A DNA stretch of 64,000 nt, taken from G963675935 sp963675935 (GTDB lineage: Bacteria; Planctomycetota; Planctomycetia; Pirellulales; Thermoguttaceae). The notes under the pieces are model-generated. The model saw nothing but the letters and a program-made list of their open reading frames with translations, searched no databases and was not told the origin of the DNA. Positions 25,708-34,699 of the stretch are shown piece by piece; position 1 is the stretch's first letter, and the number at the start of each line of letters is the position of its first letter. Made by a program: the position numbers and the translations under genes. The stretch lies in assembly GCA_963675935.2 (NCBI GenBank), contig CAXXPV010000002.1, positions 1 through 64,000 of the forward strand. The letters run 5' to 3'.

Positions 25708-26682
25708 CTACCCTTGTTTGATTTTTAATTGAGCTTTGCGAATCGCGCCTAGCACTCCGGCCATGTCGCCGAGTTCCGAGGAAACGATCTCGCATTTGGT
25801 GAATCCCCTGAAAAGCAGCCAGCAGGAATCGTTCATCGTGCGGGTCATGGTGTCGAGCACCCAGTGAGACCGCTCGGCCAATCCTCCCACGATGACAATC
25901 TTCTCCGGCTGCAACGCATACACCAAGTTGGCGCACAAGCGGCCCAGGAGGACGGCCACTCGTTCCAGAATGTCGTGGGCAATTTTGTCGCCGCGTTCCG
26001 CGGCGTCGAACACCATCGGCGAGGTGACCTTGTCGGGGTCGTTGCCGGAGAGCGTTCGCAGCAACGTGTCTTTCCCATTACGAACGGCCAAGGCGCCGTG
26101 CTTGGCGATGCCCGGCCCGGTGGCCATGACATTGAGACAGCCTATGGCGCCACAGCTACAGGGCCAATCGTCGTCGGAAACCACGGAGTGGCCGAACTCG
26201 GGAAACAGGTTGTCGCGATTTTCAACGACTTCGCCGTCCGCGATCAGGCCGGCGCCGAGGCCGGTTCCCCAGGTGATGAGCGCGAAGTTCTTGCAGGTGA
26301 TTCCGACGCCTGCCCAGAGTTCGCCCCAGGCCGCCATGACGGTATCGACATCGGCGACGACGGGCACTCCGTAATGGTCGCTGATTCCCCGGGTGACCGA
26401 ATAGCCCGTCATGTAGTCGAACGACGGCCCGTAGAGAATCGTGCCCTCGGTTCGATCGACGATGGCGGGCACATCAATGCCGATGGCGGCGACGGATTCC
26501 CTTGGGTATCCGCCCTCGGCCAAAGCCTTGTCGATGGCCGCGAATATCTGCTCTTCCAATTCGCCGTGCGACGAGGCGTGATAGGGTTGTTTGTAGTAAT
26601 ACTTCAACTCCGGCGCGCCTTCCGAGATCGCCACGCGGATATTCGTCTTGCCGATATCCACGCCGAGAATACATTTATTCAT
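25708..26682 (-). CDS. ROK-family sugar kinase
   Basis: 324 residues from the ATG at 26682, with AAGGAA seven bases upstream. N-terminal ATP site ILGVDIGKTNIRVAI; phosphate loop WGTGLGAGLIADGE (about 138-151); the zinc site combines His165 (PEFGH) with CSCGAIGC (Cys175, Cys177, Cys182). The catalytic region, usually a DxN motif, reads VADVDTVMAAWGE, so Asp111 or Asp113 is the candidate base and the Asn is replaced. ROK kinases phosphorylate glucose, fructose, allose, mannose or N-acetylated sugars. Coupling to the phosphoglucose isomerase suggests a hexose kinase. There is no N-terminal helix-turn-helix, so it is not a ROK repressor. Confidence 0.85.
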   Translation of the reverse strand: MNKCILGVDIGKTNIRVAISEGAPELKYYYKQPYHASSHGELEEQIFAAIDKALAEGGYPRESVAAIGIDVPAIVDRTEGTILYGPSFDYMTGYSVTRGISDHYGVPVVADVDTVMAAWGELWAGVGITCKNFALITWGTGLGAGLIADGEVVENRDNLFPEFGHSVVSDDDWPCSCGAIGCLNVMATGPGIAKHGALAVRNGKDTLLRTLSGNDPDKVTSPMVFDAAERGDKIAHDILERVAVLLGRLCANLVYALQPEKIVIVGGLAERSHWVLDTMTRTMNDSCWLLFRGFTKCEIVSSELGDMAGVLGAIRKAQLKIKQG

Positions 26683-26737
26683 TCGTGAGGTTCCTTTATA
26701 TCGAGATGGCACATCCTAACATGTCGCGATTCTTCCA

Positions 26738-28990
26738 TTATGATTTCACTCGTTCAAGCACCAAGACCCAATCTTGGGGCGACGGCAGCGGCGGCGAGCT
26801 GCCGCCCGGCCATAGATAAAATACGGATGGTTTATTGGGGTCGCGCTTCGCTGGAGCGAAGTGTTCTTTCGACACCTCGAAGTTGTCGTACGCCTGGCGT
26901 TCGCCGCCATGACGCACGCCGACTTTCCCGCTCGTCACGTTGCTCACCGTGAGGACGGGTGTCGAAAAGGTATTGGTCCCGTCCGTCATGGACAACGCCG
27001 CGTATTCACCGCAGACAGCCGCCGTGATACGTATCTTCGGGCCGATCGCCGGCGTCTCCAACGTATCGACGATGTGGCCCCATCCATACTCCACGTCATC
27101 GATAACAATGCGTTTCGACGATGGGCTGTAGGAAGCGCTGAGATAGTGGCTTGGATCGTGGAAGCGGAGGATGATGCAGGTTTCGGCGTCACTGTTGGCG
27201 TCGACGCTGACCATGAGGTCAGCGCCCTCGACTTTTTCGAGAATGGTCATCCCTTGGCTGCCCACCAGGCGACCGTCCTTGCGTTGGCTCGGCTGGCCGT
27301 AGTCCTTCCATGCCGAGGCGTCGGCTCCCTCGAAACGGTCTTCAAAGAGCCGTGGCTGCGTATGGCCCACGAAGGGCTTCGGCGGCGGACCGGGGTTGAC
27401 CAATGTCCCCAGGTCGAAACGTCTGCCGCTGGCCGGATCGAAATAGAAGGCGGCATACGGCACGTCGCGTTCGACGTTTTTCAGACGCGGCCCGCACCAA
27501 TTATAACCCCGTTTCGGCTGATAAATGACCCGCACCTCACCGGGGATTCCCGCCGCAAAAGAGCCTTCCTCAACCCATTCGGGATGCAGCTCGAATCGCC
27601 ACCAGGGATATTTTTCGAGCAGTTTCTTGCTCATTCCCAGTTGCGTCGAGCCTGGCAGGTTCATGCCTTCCCGCCACGTCGTCCAATCGAAGACCGGCCG
27701 GTTGCCGGCATCGCCCTCGACGCATGAATGCCAGACGCCCGCCGCGCCGTAGGTGTGGCCCGCCGCGCCGCTTAACATGCCGCCCCAGAACACGTAACGT
27801 TGTGTATCCGGGAATGCGGTCTGCATGTGCGATTCGTAACAGGACTCGCCATTGACGACGGGCATCGGGGGCGTGCAGGCGTAGGCGGCCTTGATTCTGG
27901 CTACATTCGCCCCGCCCCCATCGCCATGTCCGGTTTGGAGCATGTCGAAACTGACAACCGATTGGTCGTTGACCGATGACCGGGCACTCCCGCCTCCCGT
28001 GGGATGCATGGTCAACGGACGTTGATAGGGATCGGTCGCTTGAACATACTTCGCCAAGGCAGTCCACTGCGGACCGCCGGCTTCGCCGCCGATGACCCAA
28101 ACCACGGGATAGGCGGCATACCGCGCAATCAGGTTCCGCCAATGCCGGGTCATTCCGGCCTCGCCGATCGTCTCCATAATCATTCCGTCCCGATATCGCC
28201 CTCCGACCTCTTTTCCATCGACGACAACGGGCCCGATGAAATTGTGCCAACCTCCGACGATCGCCGGGACGAACCCGGACTCGACAAGATGCTGGAAGCG
28301 ACGGTCGGCATAATCGAAGTAGGCCGGATTGACCACGCTGAAATCCTTCGTCAGATAAGGCTTTCCGCCTTCATTTTCCCAACGAGGCTCAAAAACACCT
28401 TCGTTGGGATAGGGACCGCAGACGATTTGCACCACGCTGAAGCCCTTGGCCTTGCGGTTGGCAGTGAGCTCTTGAAACCCCTCCCAGGTCAGCCGCTTGC
28501 ACAAGCCCTTCCACCAGGTATCGCCCAGCCAGAAGAACGGCGTGCCGTCGGCATGTTCAAAGTGGCGATGGTCCTTGGCCTCGCGGATCGGGCCATGACG
28601 ATACAGGGGGTTGTCGCTGCTGGAGGCGACGACTTCGATTTTCCCCTCGATCCCGTGCAGCTTCGCATTGGCCTTGTCCGAACATTCGGTGCGCCAGGCG
28701 TGTTGCCCCGGCTGGTCGGATGCGTAGCGAAAACACCACCGGTTGTCGCCGGCCCAAAACGCCGGCACGCGCAATTGCTTGCCGTCCGGCCGCGTAACCA
28801 CGGCGTCGAGTTCAACCTCCATAAACGGCTTTGGGTAGGTCTTTTCGGAAACCAGCGTTATCTGCGCCACACGGTTGGCTTCGATCTTCCGCGGCTCAGC
28901 CGACTGCGCAGCCTCCGAGATCGCACACCACGCCAACCCGGCGACGGCGAGGAACCGAACGCAAGCGAATGGGCGAACACAAAGACGCAT
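26738..28990 (-). CDS. DUF5060/DUF4038 glycosidase with added C-terminal jelly-roll module (paralogue 1)
   Basis: About 750 residues. Start ATG at 28990 (MRLCVRPFACVRF) chosen because it aligns with the paralogues; an earlier ATG at 29011 touches the previous stop. After the signal peptide come a DUF5060 beta domain (EVELDAVVTRPDGKQLRVPA) and a DUF4038 barrel (FFWLGDTWWKGLCKRLTWEG). Two Glu residues kept in all five paralogues stand in VVWVIGGE and VVNGESCYE and are candidate catalytic residues. DUF4038 includes the GH140 apiosidase family. A jelly-roll module (about 26852-27349, RLFEDRFEGADASAWKDYG) separates the body from the terminal PSPQDWVLVLERVKS strand. Last of five tandem genes, 55 bases before the ROK kinase. 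Confidence 0.75.
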   Translation of the reverse strand: MRLCVRPFACVRFLAVAGLAWCAISEAAQSAEPRKIEANRVAQITLVSEKTYPKPFMEVELDAVVTRPDGKQLRVPAFWAGDNRWCFRYASDQPGQHAWRTECSDKANAKLHGIEGKIEVVASSSDNPLYRHGPIREAKDHRHFEHADGTPFFWLGDTWWKGLCKRLTWEGFQELTANRKAKGFSVVQIVCGPYPNEGVFEPRWENEGGKPYLTKDFSVVNPAYFDYADRRFQHLVESGFVPAIVGGWHNFIGPVVVDGKEVGGRYRDGMIMETIGEAGMTRHWRNLIARYAAYPVVWVIGGEAGGPQWTALAKYVQATDPYQRPLTMHPTGGGSARSSVNDQSVVSFDMLQTGHGDGGGANVARIKAAYACTPPMPVVNGESCYESHMQTAFPDTQRYVFWGGMLSGAAGHTYGAAGVWHSCVEGDAGNRPVFDWTTWREGMNLPGSTQLGMSKKLLEKYPWWRFELHPEWVEEGSFAAGIPGEVRVIYQPKRGYNWCGPRLKNVERDVPYAAFYFDPASGRRFDLGTLVNPGPPPKPFVGHTQPRLFEDRFEGADASAWKDYGQPSQRKDGRLVGSQGMTILEKVEGADLMVSVDANSDAETCIILRFHDPSHYLSASYSPSSKRIVIDDVEYGWGHIVDTLETPAIGPKIRITAAVCGEYAALSMTDGTNTFSTPVLTVSNVTSGKVGVRHGGERQAYDNFEVSKEHFAPAKRDPNKPSVFYLWPGGSSPPLPSPQDWVLVLERVKS

Positions 28991-29011
28991 ATTGATTGTC
29001 TCGTTTTTCAT

Positions 29012-31237
29012 TTATTGTTTCACCCGTTCGAGCACCAAGACCCAATCCTGGGGCGACGGCAGCGGCGGCGACATGAAGTCGTTCGACGACAGTCGAAGGT
29101 TCGCTTGATTCTTTAGGTCATGCTTTCCCGGAGCGAATTTCGCGCGGGACAGCCTGAAGTCGCCGAATTCCTGGCGTTTGCCGATCTGGTAGAACCACAG
29201 CCCGGCCTTGCCGGGCGTCGTGTTGCCGACATTGACGATGGGCGTCTGGTAATTCTTTTTCCCGTCCGTCAGGGCCAATGCGGCAAAGCTACCGCAAGCC
29301 GTCGTGGTGAGATGGATCTTCGGACCGATCTTGGGCACGTCAACTTTTCCGAGCATCTCGCCCCATTGCCCGTCCTTGCGGTCGTGAAAGAAAATTGCCT
29401 TGAGCGAGGGGCTGTAGATCGCGACAAGATAATTGTCGGCATCGTGGAAGCGGAGGATAATGCCCGCTTCGGCGTCGCTTTTGGCGTCGACGCCGGCCGT
29501 CAAATCCGCGTCGTCGATTTTTTTCACGACCGTGAGCATGCCTTTCGCGCCGACAAGGCGGCCGTCTTTGCGCTGACTCGGCGAGCCGAAGTCTTTCCAT
29601 GCCGAGGAATCGGCCCCCTCGAAACGATCTTCATAGAGACTGGGCTGCGCATGGCCATCAAAAAATTCGGCGGGCGGGCCAACATTGATTACCGTCCCCT
29701 GTTCGTATCGTTTTCCGTTGGTTGGATTGAAGTAAAACATGGAATACGGCACATCGCGTTCCAAGTTTTTGACCGTCAGGCCGCTCCAGTTGTAAATGCC
29801 GCGACGCGGCAGGTAAATGAAACGCACTTCGCCGGGAATGCCCGCGGCAAAGCAACCCGGTTCGGCCCATTCCGGATGCGGCTTGAAACGCGCCCAGGGA
29901 TACTTTTCGAGCAGTTTTTTGCCCAGCCCGATTTGCGTGGAGCCTGAATACTTCATGCCATCCTTCCACGTTGTCCAGTCATACACATTCGCGATTCCGG
30001 GATCGCCCTCGACGCTGGCGTGCCAGATGCCCGCCGCGCCGTAGGTAAGCCCCGCCGCGCCGTTGAGCATACTGCCCCAGAACACATAGCGTTGGACATC
30101 CTGGAATGCGGTCTGCATGTGTCCCTCATAGCAATACTCGCCGATCATCGCCGGCATGGGCGGTTTCCGGGCGTAAGCGGCCTGGAGCTTCGGAATGGCG
30201 CCGCGGGCCGCATCCCAATCGCCGTGGCCCGTCTGAAGCATGTCGAAATCGATGACTGTCTCGTCGGTCACGGAACTCCGGCCCGAATCGCCGGGGTGCA
30301 TCGTCGCCGGGTGGTGATACGGGTCGATTTTCTGAACGTATCTCGCCACCTCGGTCCACTGAGGACCGCTCGATTCGCCGCCGATGATCCATACCGTCGG
30401 ATAAGCTCCGTACCGTGCAATTAGATTCCGCCAGTGTCGCTTGACGCCGTCGATGCCGACCAGCATGCCGTTGCAGTCGCCGCGTCCCCAGCCGCCGACA
30501 ATCGCCGGGACAAGACCCGCATCGGCCAGACACTGGATGCGGCGGTCGGCATACTCAAAATACTTAGGATTGACGACGCTGAAATCCTTGGTCAGGTAGG
30601 GTTTTCCGCCTTCGTTTTCCCAACGCGGCTCGAACAGGCCCTCGTCGGGATACACGCCGCATACGATCTGCACCAGCGTAAAGCCCTTGGCCTTGCGGTC
30701 GGCCGCGAGTTCCTGAAAACCCTCCCAGGTCATCCGTTTGCACAGACATTTCCACCACGTATCGCCGAGCCAGAAGAACGGTGCCCCATCGGCATGCTCA
30801 AAGTGGCGATGGTCCTTGGCCACGCGGACCGGGCCGTGGCGATAGAGCGGGTTGTCGCCCGCGTAGGCGCCAACGTCGATCTTCCCCTCGATCCCGTGCA
30901 GCTTCGCGTTGGTTTTATCCGAGCATTCGGTGCGCCACGTGGCCAAGCCCGGTGTCGGCGAGGCGTAGCGGAAGCACCACCGGTTGTCGCCGGCCCAGAA
31001 AGCCGGAATCCGCAATTGCTTTCCATCCGGCCGCGTAACGACGGCGTCGAGTTCGACCTCCATAAACGGATTTTGGTAGGTCTTTTCGGAAACCAGCGTT
31101 ATCTCCGTCACGCGGTTGGCTTCGACCTTTTGCGGTTCTGCCGTCTGCGCGACCGCCAAGAGCGAACACCACGCCAATCCGGCGATCGCGAGAGACCGAA
31201 GGTAGGTGAATTGGCGAACATCCAGATGTAAATTCAT
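29012..31237 (-). CDS. DUF5060/DUF4038 glycosidase with C-terminal jelly-roll module (paralogue 2)
   Basis: 741 residues, signal peptide ending near AVAQTAEP, then DUF5060 (about 35-125) and DUF4038 (about 130-440) with WIIGGESSGPQW and AMIGEYCYEGH. The beta domain with FAAGIPGEVRFIYLPRRG follows. A jelly-roll module of about 170 residues (29129-29638) with LYEDRFEGADSSAWKDFG comes before the conserved end PSPQDWVLVLERVKQ. The module is close to the one inside GH95 (ILRFHDADNYLVAIY is shared). AAGGA lies eight bases before the ATG. Its stop is directly followed by the upstream alternative start of paralogue 1. Confidence 0.75.
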   Translation of the reverse strand: MNLHLDVRQFTYLRSLAIAGLAWCSLLAVAQTAEPQKVEANRVTEITLVSEKTYQNPFMEVELDAVVTRPDGKQLRIPAFWAGDNRWCFRYASPTPGLATWRTECSDKTNAKLHGIEGKIDVGAYAGDNPLYRHGPVRVAKDHRHFEHADGAPFFWLGDTWWKCLCKRMTWEGFQELAADRKAKGFTLVQIVCGVYPDEGLFEPRWENEGGKPYLTKDFSVVNPKYFEYADRRIQCLADAGLVPAIVGGWGRGDCNGMLVGIDGVKRHWRNLIARYGAYPTVWIIGGESSGPQWTEVARYVQKIDPYHHPATMHPGDSGRSSVTDETVIDFDMLQTGHGDWDAARGAIPKLQAAYARKPPMPAMIGEYCYEGHMQTAFQDVQRYVFWGSMLNGAAGLTYGAAGIWHASVEGDPGIANVYDWTTWKDGMKYSGSTQIGLGKKLLEKYPWARFKPHPEWAEPGCFAAGIPGEVRFIYLPRRGIYNWSGLTVKNLERDVPYSMFYFNPTNGKRYEQGTVINVGPPAEFFDGHAQPSLYEDRFEGADSSAWKDFGSPSQRKDGRLVGAKGMLTVVKKIDDADLTAGVDAKSDAEAGIILRFHDADNYLVAIYSPSLKAIFFHDRKDGQWGEMLGKVDVPKIGPKIHLTTTACGSFAALALTDGKKNYQTPIVNVGNTTPGKAGLWFYQIGKRQEFGDFRLSRAKFAPGKHDLKNQANLRLSSNDFMSPPLPSPQDWVLVLERVKQ

Positions 31238-31252
31238 ATTATTGTCCTTGTA

Positions 31253-32932
31253 TTATTGTTTTACTCGCTCAAAAACCAGCACCCAATCCTGCGGCGAAGG
31301 AACATTCTTCTTGAACTCAACAGGCTTCGCCGTCTTATCGCCCGCTTTCGCCTGGGCCTTGATCGTGCCCTGATCGAACCGCCTGCCCGTCGCCGGATCA
31401 AAGTAGTAGACGTGCCAATCGACATCCGCTTCAAGGTTTTTCACCACCGGGCCGGTCCAGTTGTAAATGCCGCGACGCGGCATGTAGACGAAACGCACTT
31501 CGCCGGGAATGCCCGCGGCAAAGCAGCCCGGTTCGGCCCATTCCGGGTGCGGCTCGAAACGCGCCCACGGATATTGTTCGAGCAGTTTTTTACCTAGTCC
31601 AAGTTGGGTGGAACCTGGATAGTTCATGCCTTCACGCCACGTGGTGAAGTCATATACATTCGCGATGCCTGGATCGCCATCGACGCTGGCGTGCCAGACG
31701 CCCGCCGCGCCATAGGTGTGGCCCGCCGCGCCGTTGAGCATGTACATCCAAAACTCGTGCCGTTGAACGTCCTGAAAAGCCTGCTGCATGTGGCCTTCGT
31801 AGGAGGTCTCGCCGACCAGCACCGGCATGGGCGGCTTTTTTGCGCAGGCGGAGGTGAGAATTGCGAGCGTAACTGCCGAGACGGCCTTGGTGGCGTCGTG
31901 ATTCCCTCCCACCATGTCAAAATCCATCACCTTGGCATCGCCAGGCGATCCGCGCCGGCCATAGCCCGTGTGGCAGGTGATCATGCGATGATGCGGATCG
32001 ACAACGCGGAGGTACTTGATGACTTCGCCCCAAGGCCCCTGGCCCCATTTGGTTTCTTCTGGAATTTCGCCGCCGAGAATCCAAACCACGGGATAGGCGC
32101 CATAGCGGGCGACAAGATTCCGCCAGTTCCGCTTGATGCCGACGACTCCGGCCGTCCGCATGCCGTCGCAGTCGGATCGCCCCCAACCGCCGACGATCGC
32201 CGGGACGATTCCCGCTTCCACCAAGTGCTGAATTCGCCGATCGGCGAACTCGAAGTATTTTGGATTGACGACGCTGAAGTCCTTGGTCAAGTACGGCTTT
32301 CCACCCTCATTCTCCCAGCGAGGCTCGAACGAACCTTCGTCGGGATACGGCCCGCACACGATCTGCACCACCGTAAACCCCTTGGCCTTGCGGTCCGCCG
32401 TCAGCTCCTGAAAGCCTTCCCAGGTCATCCGTTTGCACAAGTTTTTCCACCAGGTGTCGCCGAGCCAGAAGAACGGCGTGCCGTCGGCGTTGGCGAAGTG
32501 CCGCTGATCCTTGGCCACACGGATCGGGCCGTGGCGGTAAAGCGGGTTGTCGCTGCTGGAGGCGACAACGTCGATCTTCCCCTCGATTCCGTGCAATTTC
32601 ATATTCGCCTTGTCCGAGCATTCGGTGCGCCATGCGTGCTGCCCCGGCTGGTCGGAGGCGTAACGGAAACACCACCGGTTGTCGCCGGCCCAAAACGCCG
32701 GCACGCGCAATTGCTTTCCATCCGGCCGCGTAACCACGGCGTCAAGCTCAACCTCCGTAAACGGATTTTGGTAGGTCTTGTCGGAGACCAGCGTTATCTG
32801 CGACACGCGGTTGGCTTCGACCTTTTGCGGCTCGTCCGATCGAGCGACTGTCGAAAGCGAACACCACGCCAAACCGGCGATGGCAAGGAAACGAACGCAA
32901 GCGAATGGGCGAACGCAAGGGTGCAAGTTCAT
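31253..32932 (-). CDS. DUF5060/DUF4038 glycosidase (paralogue 3)
   Basis: 559 residues without the jelly-roll module. Domains in order: signal peptide (about 1-33), DUF5060, DUF4038 barrel and a C-terminal beta domain of the putative collagen-binding type (PF12904-like), ending PSPQDWVLVFERVKQ. The conserved Glu positions are WILGGEIPEETKW and PVLVGETSYEGH. The C-terminal 60 codons are nearly the same as in paralogue 5 (FDQGTIKAQAKAGDKTAKP), pointing to recent duplication or conversion. Gaps to its neighbours are 15 bases on each side, so the array is one transcription unit. Confidence 0.75.
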   Translation of the reverse strand: MNLHPCVRPFACVRFLAIAGLAWCSLSTVARSDEPQKVEANRVSQITLVSDKTYQNPFTEVELDAVVTRPDGKQLRVPAFWAGDNRWCFRYASDQPGQHAWRTECSDKANMKLHGIEGKIDVVASSSDNPLYRHGPIRVAKDQRHFANADGTPFFWLGDTWWKNLCKRMTWEGFQELTADRKAKGFTVVQIVCGPYPDEGSFEPRWENEGGKPYLTKDFSVVNPKYFEFADRRIQHLVEAGIVPAIVGGWGRSDCDGMRTAGVVGIKRNWRNLVARYGAYPVVWILGGEIPEETKWGQGPWGEVIKYLRVVDPHHRMITCHTGYGRRGSPGDAKVMDFDMVGGNHDATKAVSAVTLAILTSACAKKPPMPVLVGETSYEGHMQQAFQDVQRHEFWMYMLNGAAGHTYGAAGVWHASVDGDPGIANVYDFTTWREGMNYPGSTQLGLGKKLLEQYPWARFEPHPEWAEPGCFAAGIPGEVRFVYMPRRGIYNWTGPVVKNLEADVDWHVYYFDPATGRRFDQGTIKAQAKAGDKTAKPVEFKKNVPSPQDWVLVFERVKQ

Positions 32933-32947
32933 ATTTTCGTCTTTTAC

Positions 32948-34684
32948 TTATTGTTTCACTCGTTCAAGGACCAAGACCCAATCCTGGGGCGAAGGCAGTT
33001 GAGGCGGCTTGTATTCCTCGGCTGCCTTTGGAACCGTTCCCAGGTCAATCCGTTTGCCCCATGTCGGATCGAACAAGAATGCGCGATAGGATGCCTCCGG
33101 CTCCAAATGTTTCACGGTGGGAGCCGTCAACTGATAGGAGTTGTTGCCGGGAATGTAGATGAACCGAACCTCTCCGGGAATTCCCGCGGCATAAGGCAGT
33201 TCCCAACGGCCCTTGCGTTCCGCCCACGCCTTGTGGTTGTCGTACCACTCCGCATGAGGCTCGAAAAGCGTGGTGCTGTGAGGCTCGACCCACTCCGGAT
33301 GCGGTTCAAATCGCCACCACGGATACTTTTCCAGAAGTCTCTTGCCCAATCCGAGTTCCGCAGAGCCCGGATAATGCATCGCCACAAACCAGGGGATCGT
33401 CTCATACGCATCACTGCCATGCACGGCCTCGGTGTTCATCTGCCAGAGGCCGCCGGCGCCGTAAGTATGCCCCGCAGCGCCGTTGAGCATGCAGGTCCAG
33501 AACATGAATCGCTGAAGATCATGCTGGCTTTGGTTCTTGTGCCATTCATAAGTCACCTCGCCGTTTACCACCGGCATGGGCGGCGTCTTGGAATACGAGG
33601 AGGTGACTTGCGACACGGTGATCGGAGCGGATGCCCACTCGTTGTGCGCCGTCTGGAGAAAGTCAAAGTCCAGAAGCGAGTCATTGTTTAGTGCCTTTCG
33701 GCCCGATTGCAACTCCGAAACGCCTGGAGGGTGCATTGTCGCCAGGCGCCGGTAGGGATCATTTTCCCGCACATACTTCGCCACATCAATCAAGTACGGA
33801 TGCCGCATCTCGCCGGCGACAATCCAGATGACGGGATACGCCCCATAGCGTGCGATCAGGTATCGCCAGTGCCGTTGAAACCATTTTTCCCGGCCTCCAA
33901 TGATCTCGTTGGAGACGGCGTTCGTGTTCCAACCCCATCCGCCCACGATGGCGGGAACCAGCGCATTCTCAACGAGGTGATCGATGCGGCGGTCGGCATA
34001 CTCGAAATAGGCCGGGTTGATCTTTTCAAAGTCCATCTCATAGGGCATCCCGCCTTCATTCTTCCAGCGTTCATCAAAAAGCCGTTCGTCCGGATAGGGC
34101 CCTCCGCCGATGATCTGAACGACGGTGTAACCCTTGGTTTTTCGGTCGGCCGTAAGCTGCTGGAATCCGTCCCAGGAGATCCTGTTGCAAAGACCTTTCC
34201 ACCAGGTGTCGCCGAGCCAGAGGAACGGCGCACCGTCGGCGTGGGCGAAGTGCCGATGATCCTTGGCCACGCAGATCGGGCCGTGGCGATACAAGGGATT
34301 CTCGCCGGCGTAGGCGACGACTTCGATCTTCCCCTCGATCCCGTGAAGCTTCGCGTTGGTTTTATCCGAGCATTCGGTGCGCCATGCGTGCTGCCCCGGC
34401 TGGTCGGAGGCGTAGCGGAAACACCAGCGGTTGCCGCCGGCCCAAAACGCCGGCACGCGCAATTGCTTTCCGTCCGGCCGCGTAACCACGGCGTCGAGTT
34501 CGACCTGAATGAACGGATTCGGGTAGGTCTTTTCGGAAACCAACGCTATCTGCGCCACGCGGTTGGCTTCGACCTTCCGCGGCTCGGCCGACTGAGCGAC
34601 GGCCGAGAGCGCATACCACGCCAATCCGGCGACGGCAATGAATCGAATGCAGGCGTATGGGCGAATGCAAGGATGCAAGTTCAT
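32948..34684 (-). CDS. DUF5060/DUF4038 glycosidase, divergent member (paralogue 4)
   Basis: 578 residues. It has the same signal peptide, DUF5060 and DUF4038 plan but is the most divergent in the barrel: WIVAGEMRHPY replaces the GGE motif (Glu kept), PVVNGEVTYEWH carries the second Glu, and the active-site-side loop IVGGWGWNTNAVSNEIIGG is longer. An extra stretch of about 30 residues (TTLFEPHAEWYDNHKAWAER) is inserted before YAAGIPGEVRFIYIPG. The end is PSPQDWVLVLERVKQ as in the others. The different loops suggest another linkage or sugar than paralogues 1-3 and 5. Confidence 0.75.
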   Translation of the reverse strand: MNLHPCIRPYACIRFIAVAGLAWYALSAVAQSAEPRKVEANRVAQIALVSEKTYPNPFIQVELDAVVTRPDGKQLRVPAFWAGGNRWCFRYASDQPGQHAWRTECSDKTNAKLHGIEGKIEVVAYAGENPLYRHGPICVAKDHRHFAHADGAPFLWLGDTWWKGLCNRISWDGFQQLTADRKTKGYTVVQIIGGGPYPDERLFDERWKNEGGMPYEMDFEKINPAYFEYADRRIDHLVENALVPAIVGGWGWNTNAVSNEIIGGREKWFQRHWRYLIARYGAYPVIWIVAGEMRHPYLIDVAKYVRENDPYRRLATMHPPGVSELQSGRKALNNDSLLDFDFLQTAHNEWASAPITVSQVTSSYSKTPPMPVVNGEVTYEWHKNQSQHDLQRFMFWTCMLNGAAGHTYGAGGLWQMNTEAVHGSDAYETIPWFVAMHYPGSAELGLGKRLLEKYPWWRFEPHPEWVEPHSTTLFEPHAEWYDNHKAWAERKGRWELPYAAGIPGEVRFIYIPGNNSYQLTAPTVKHLEPEASYRAFLFDPTWGKRIDLGTVPKAAEEYKPPQLPSPQDWVLVLERVKQ

Positions 34685-34699
34685 GAAGTCATTCTCTAG

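Noticed and set aside
31604..33691. Long plus-strand open frame of 695 codons opposite the DUF4038 genes (similar ones at 13767-15605 and 34994-36439)
   Set aside because: They are antisense shadows of GC-rich genes: the minus-strand frames carry the domains and signal peptides, the plus-strand ones have none and biased Arg/His/Asp composition.
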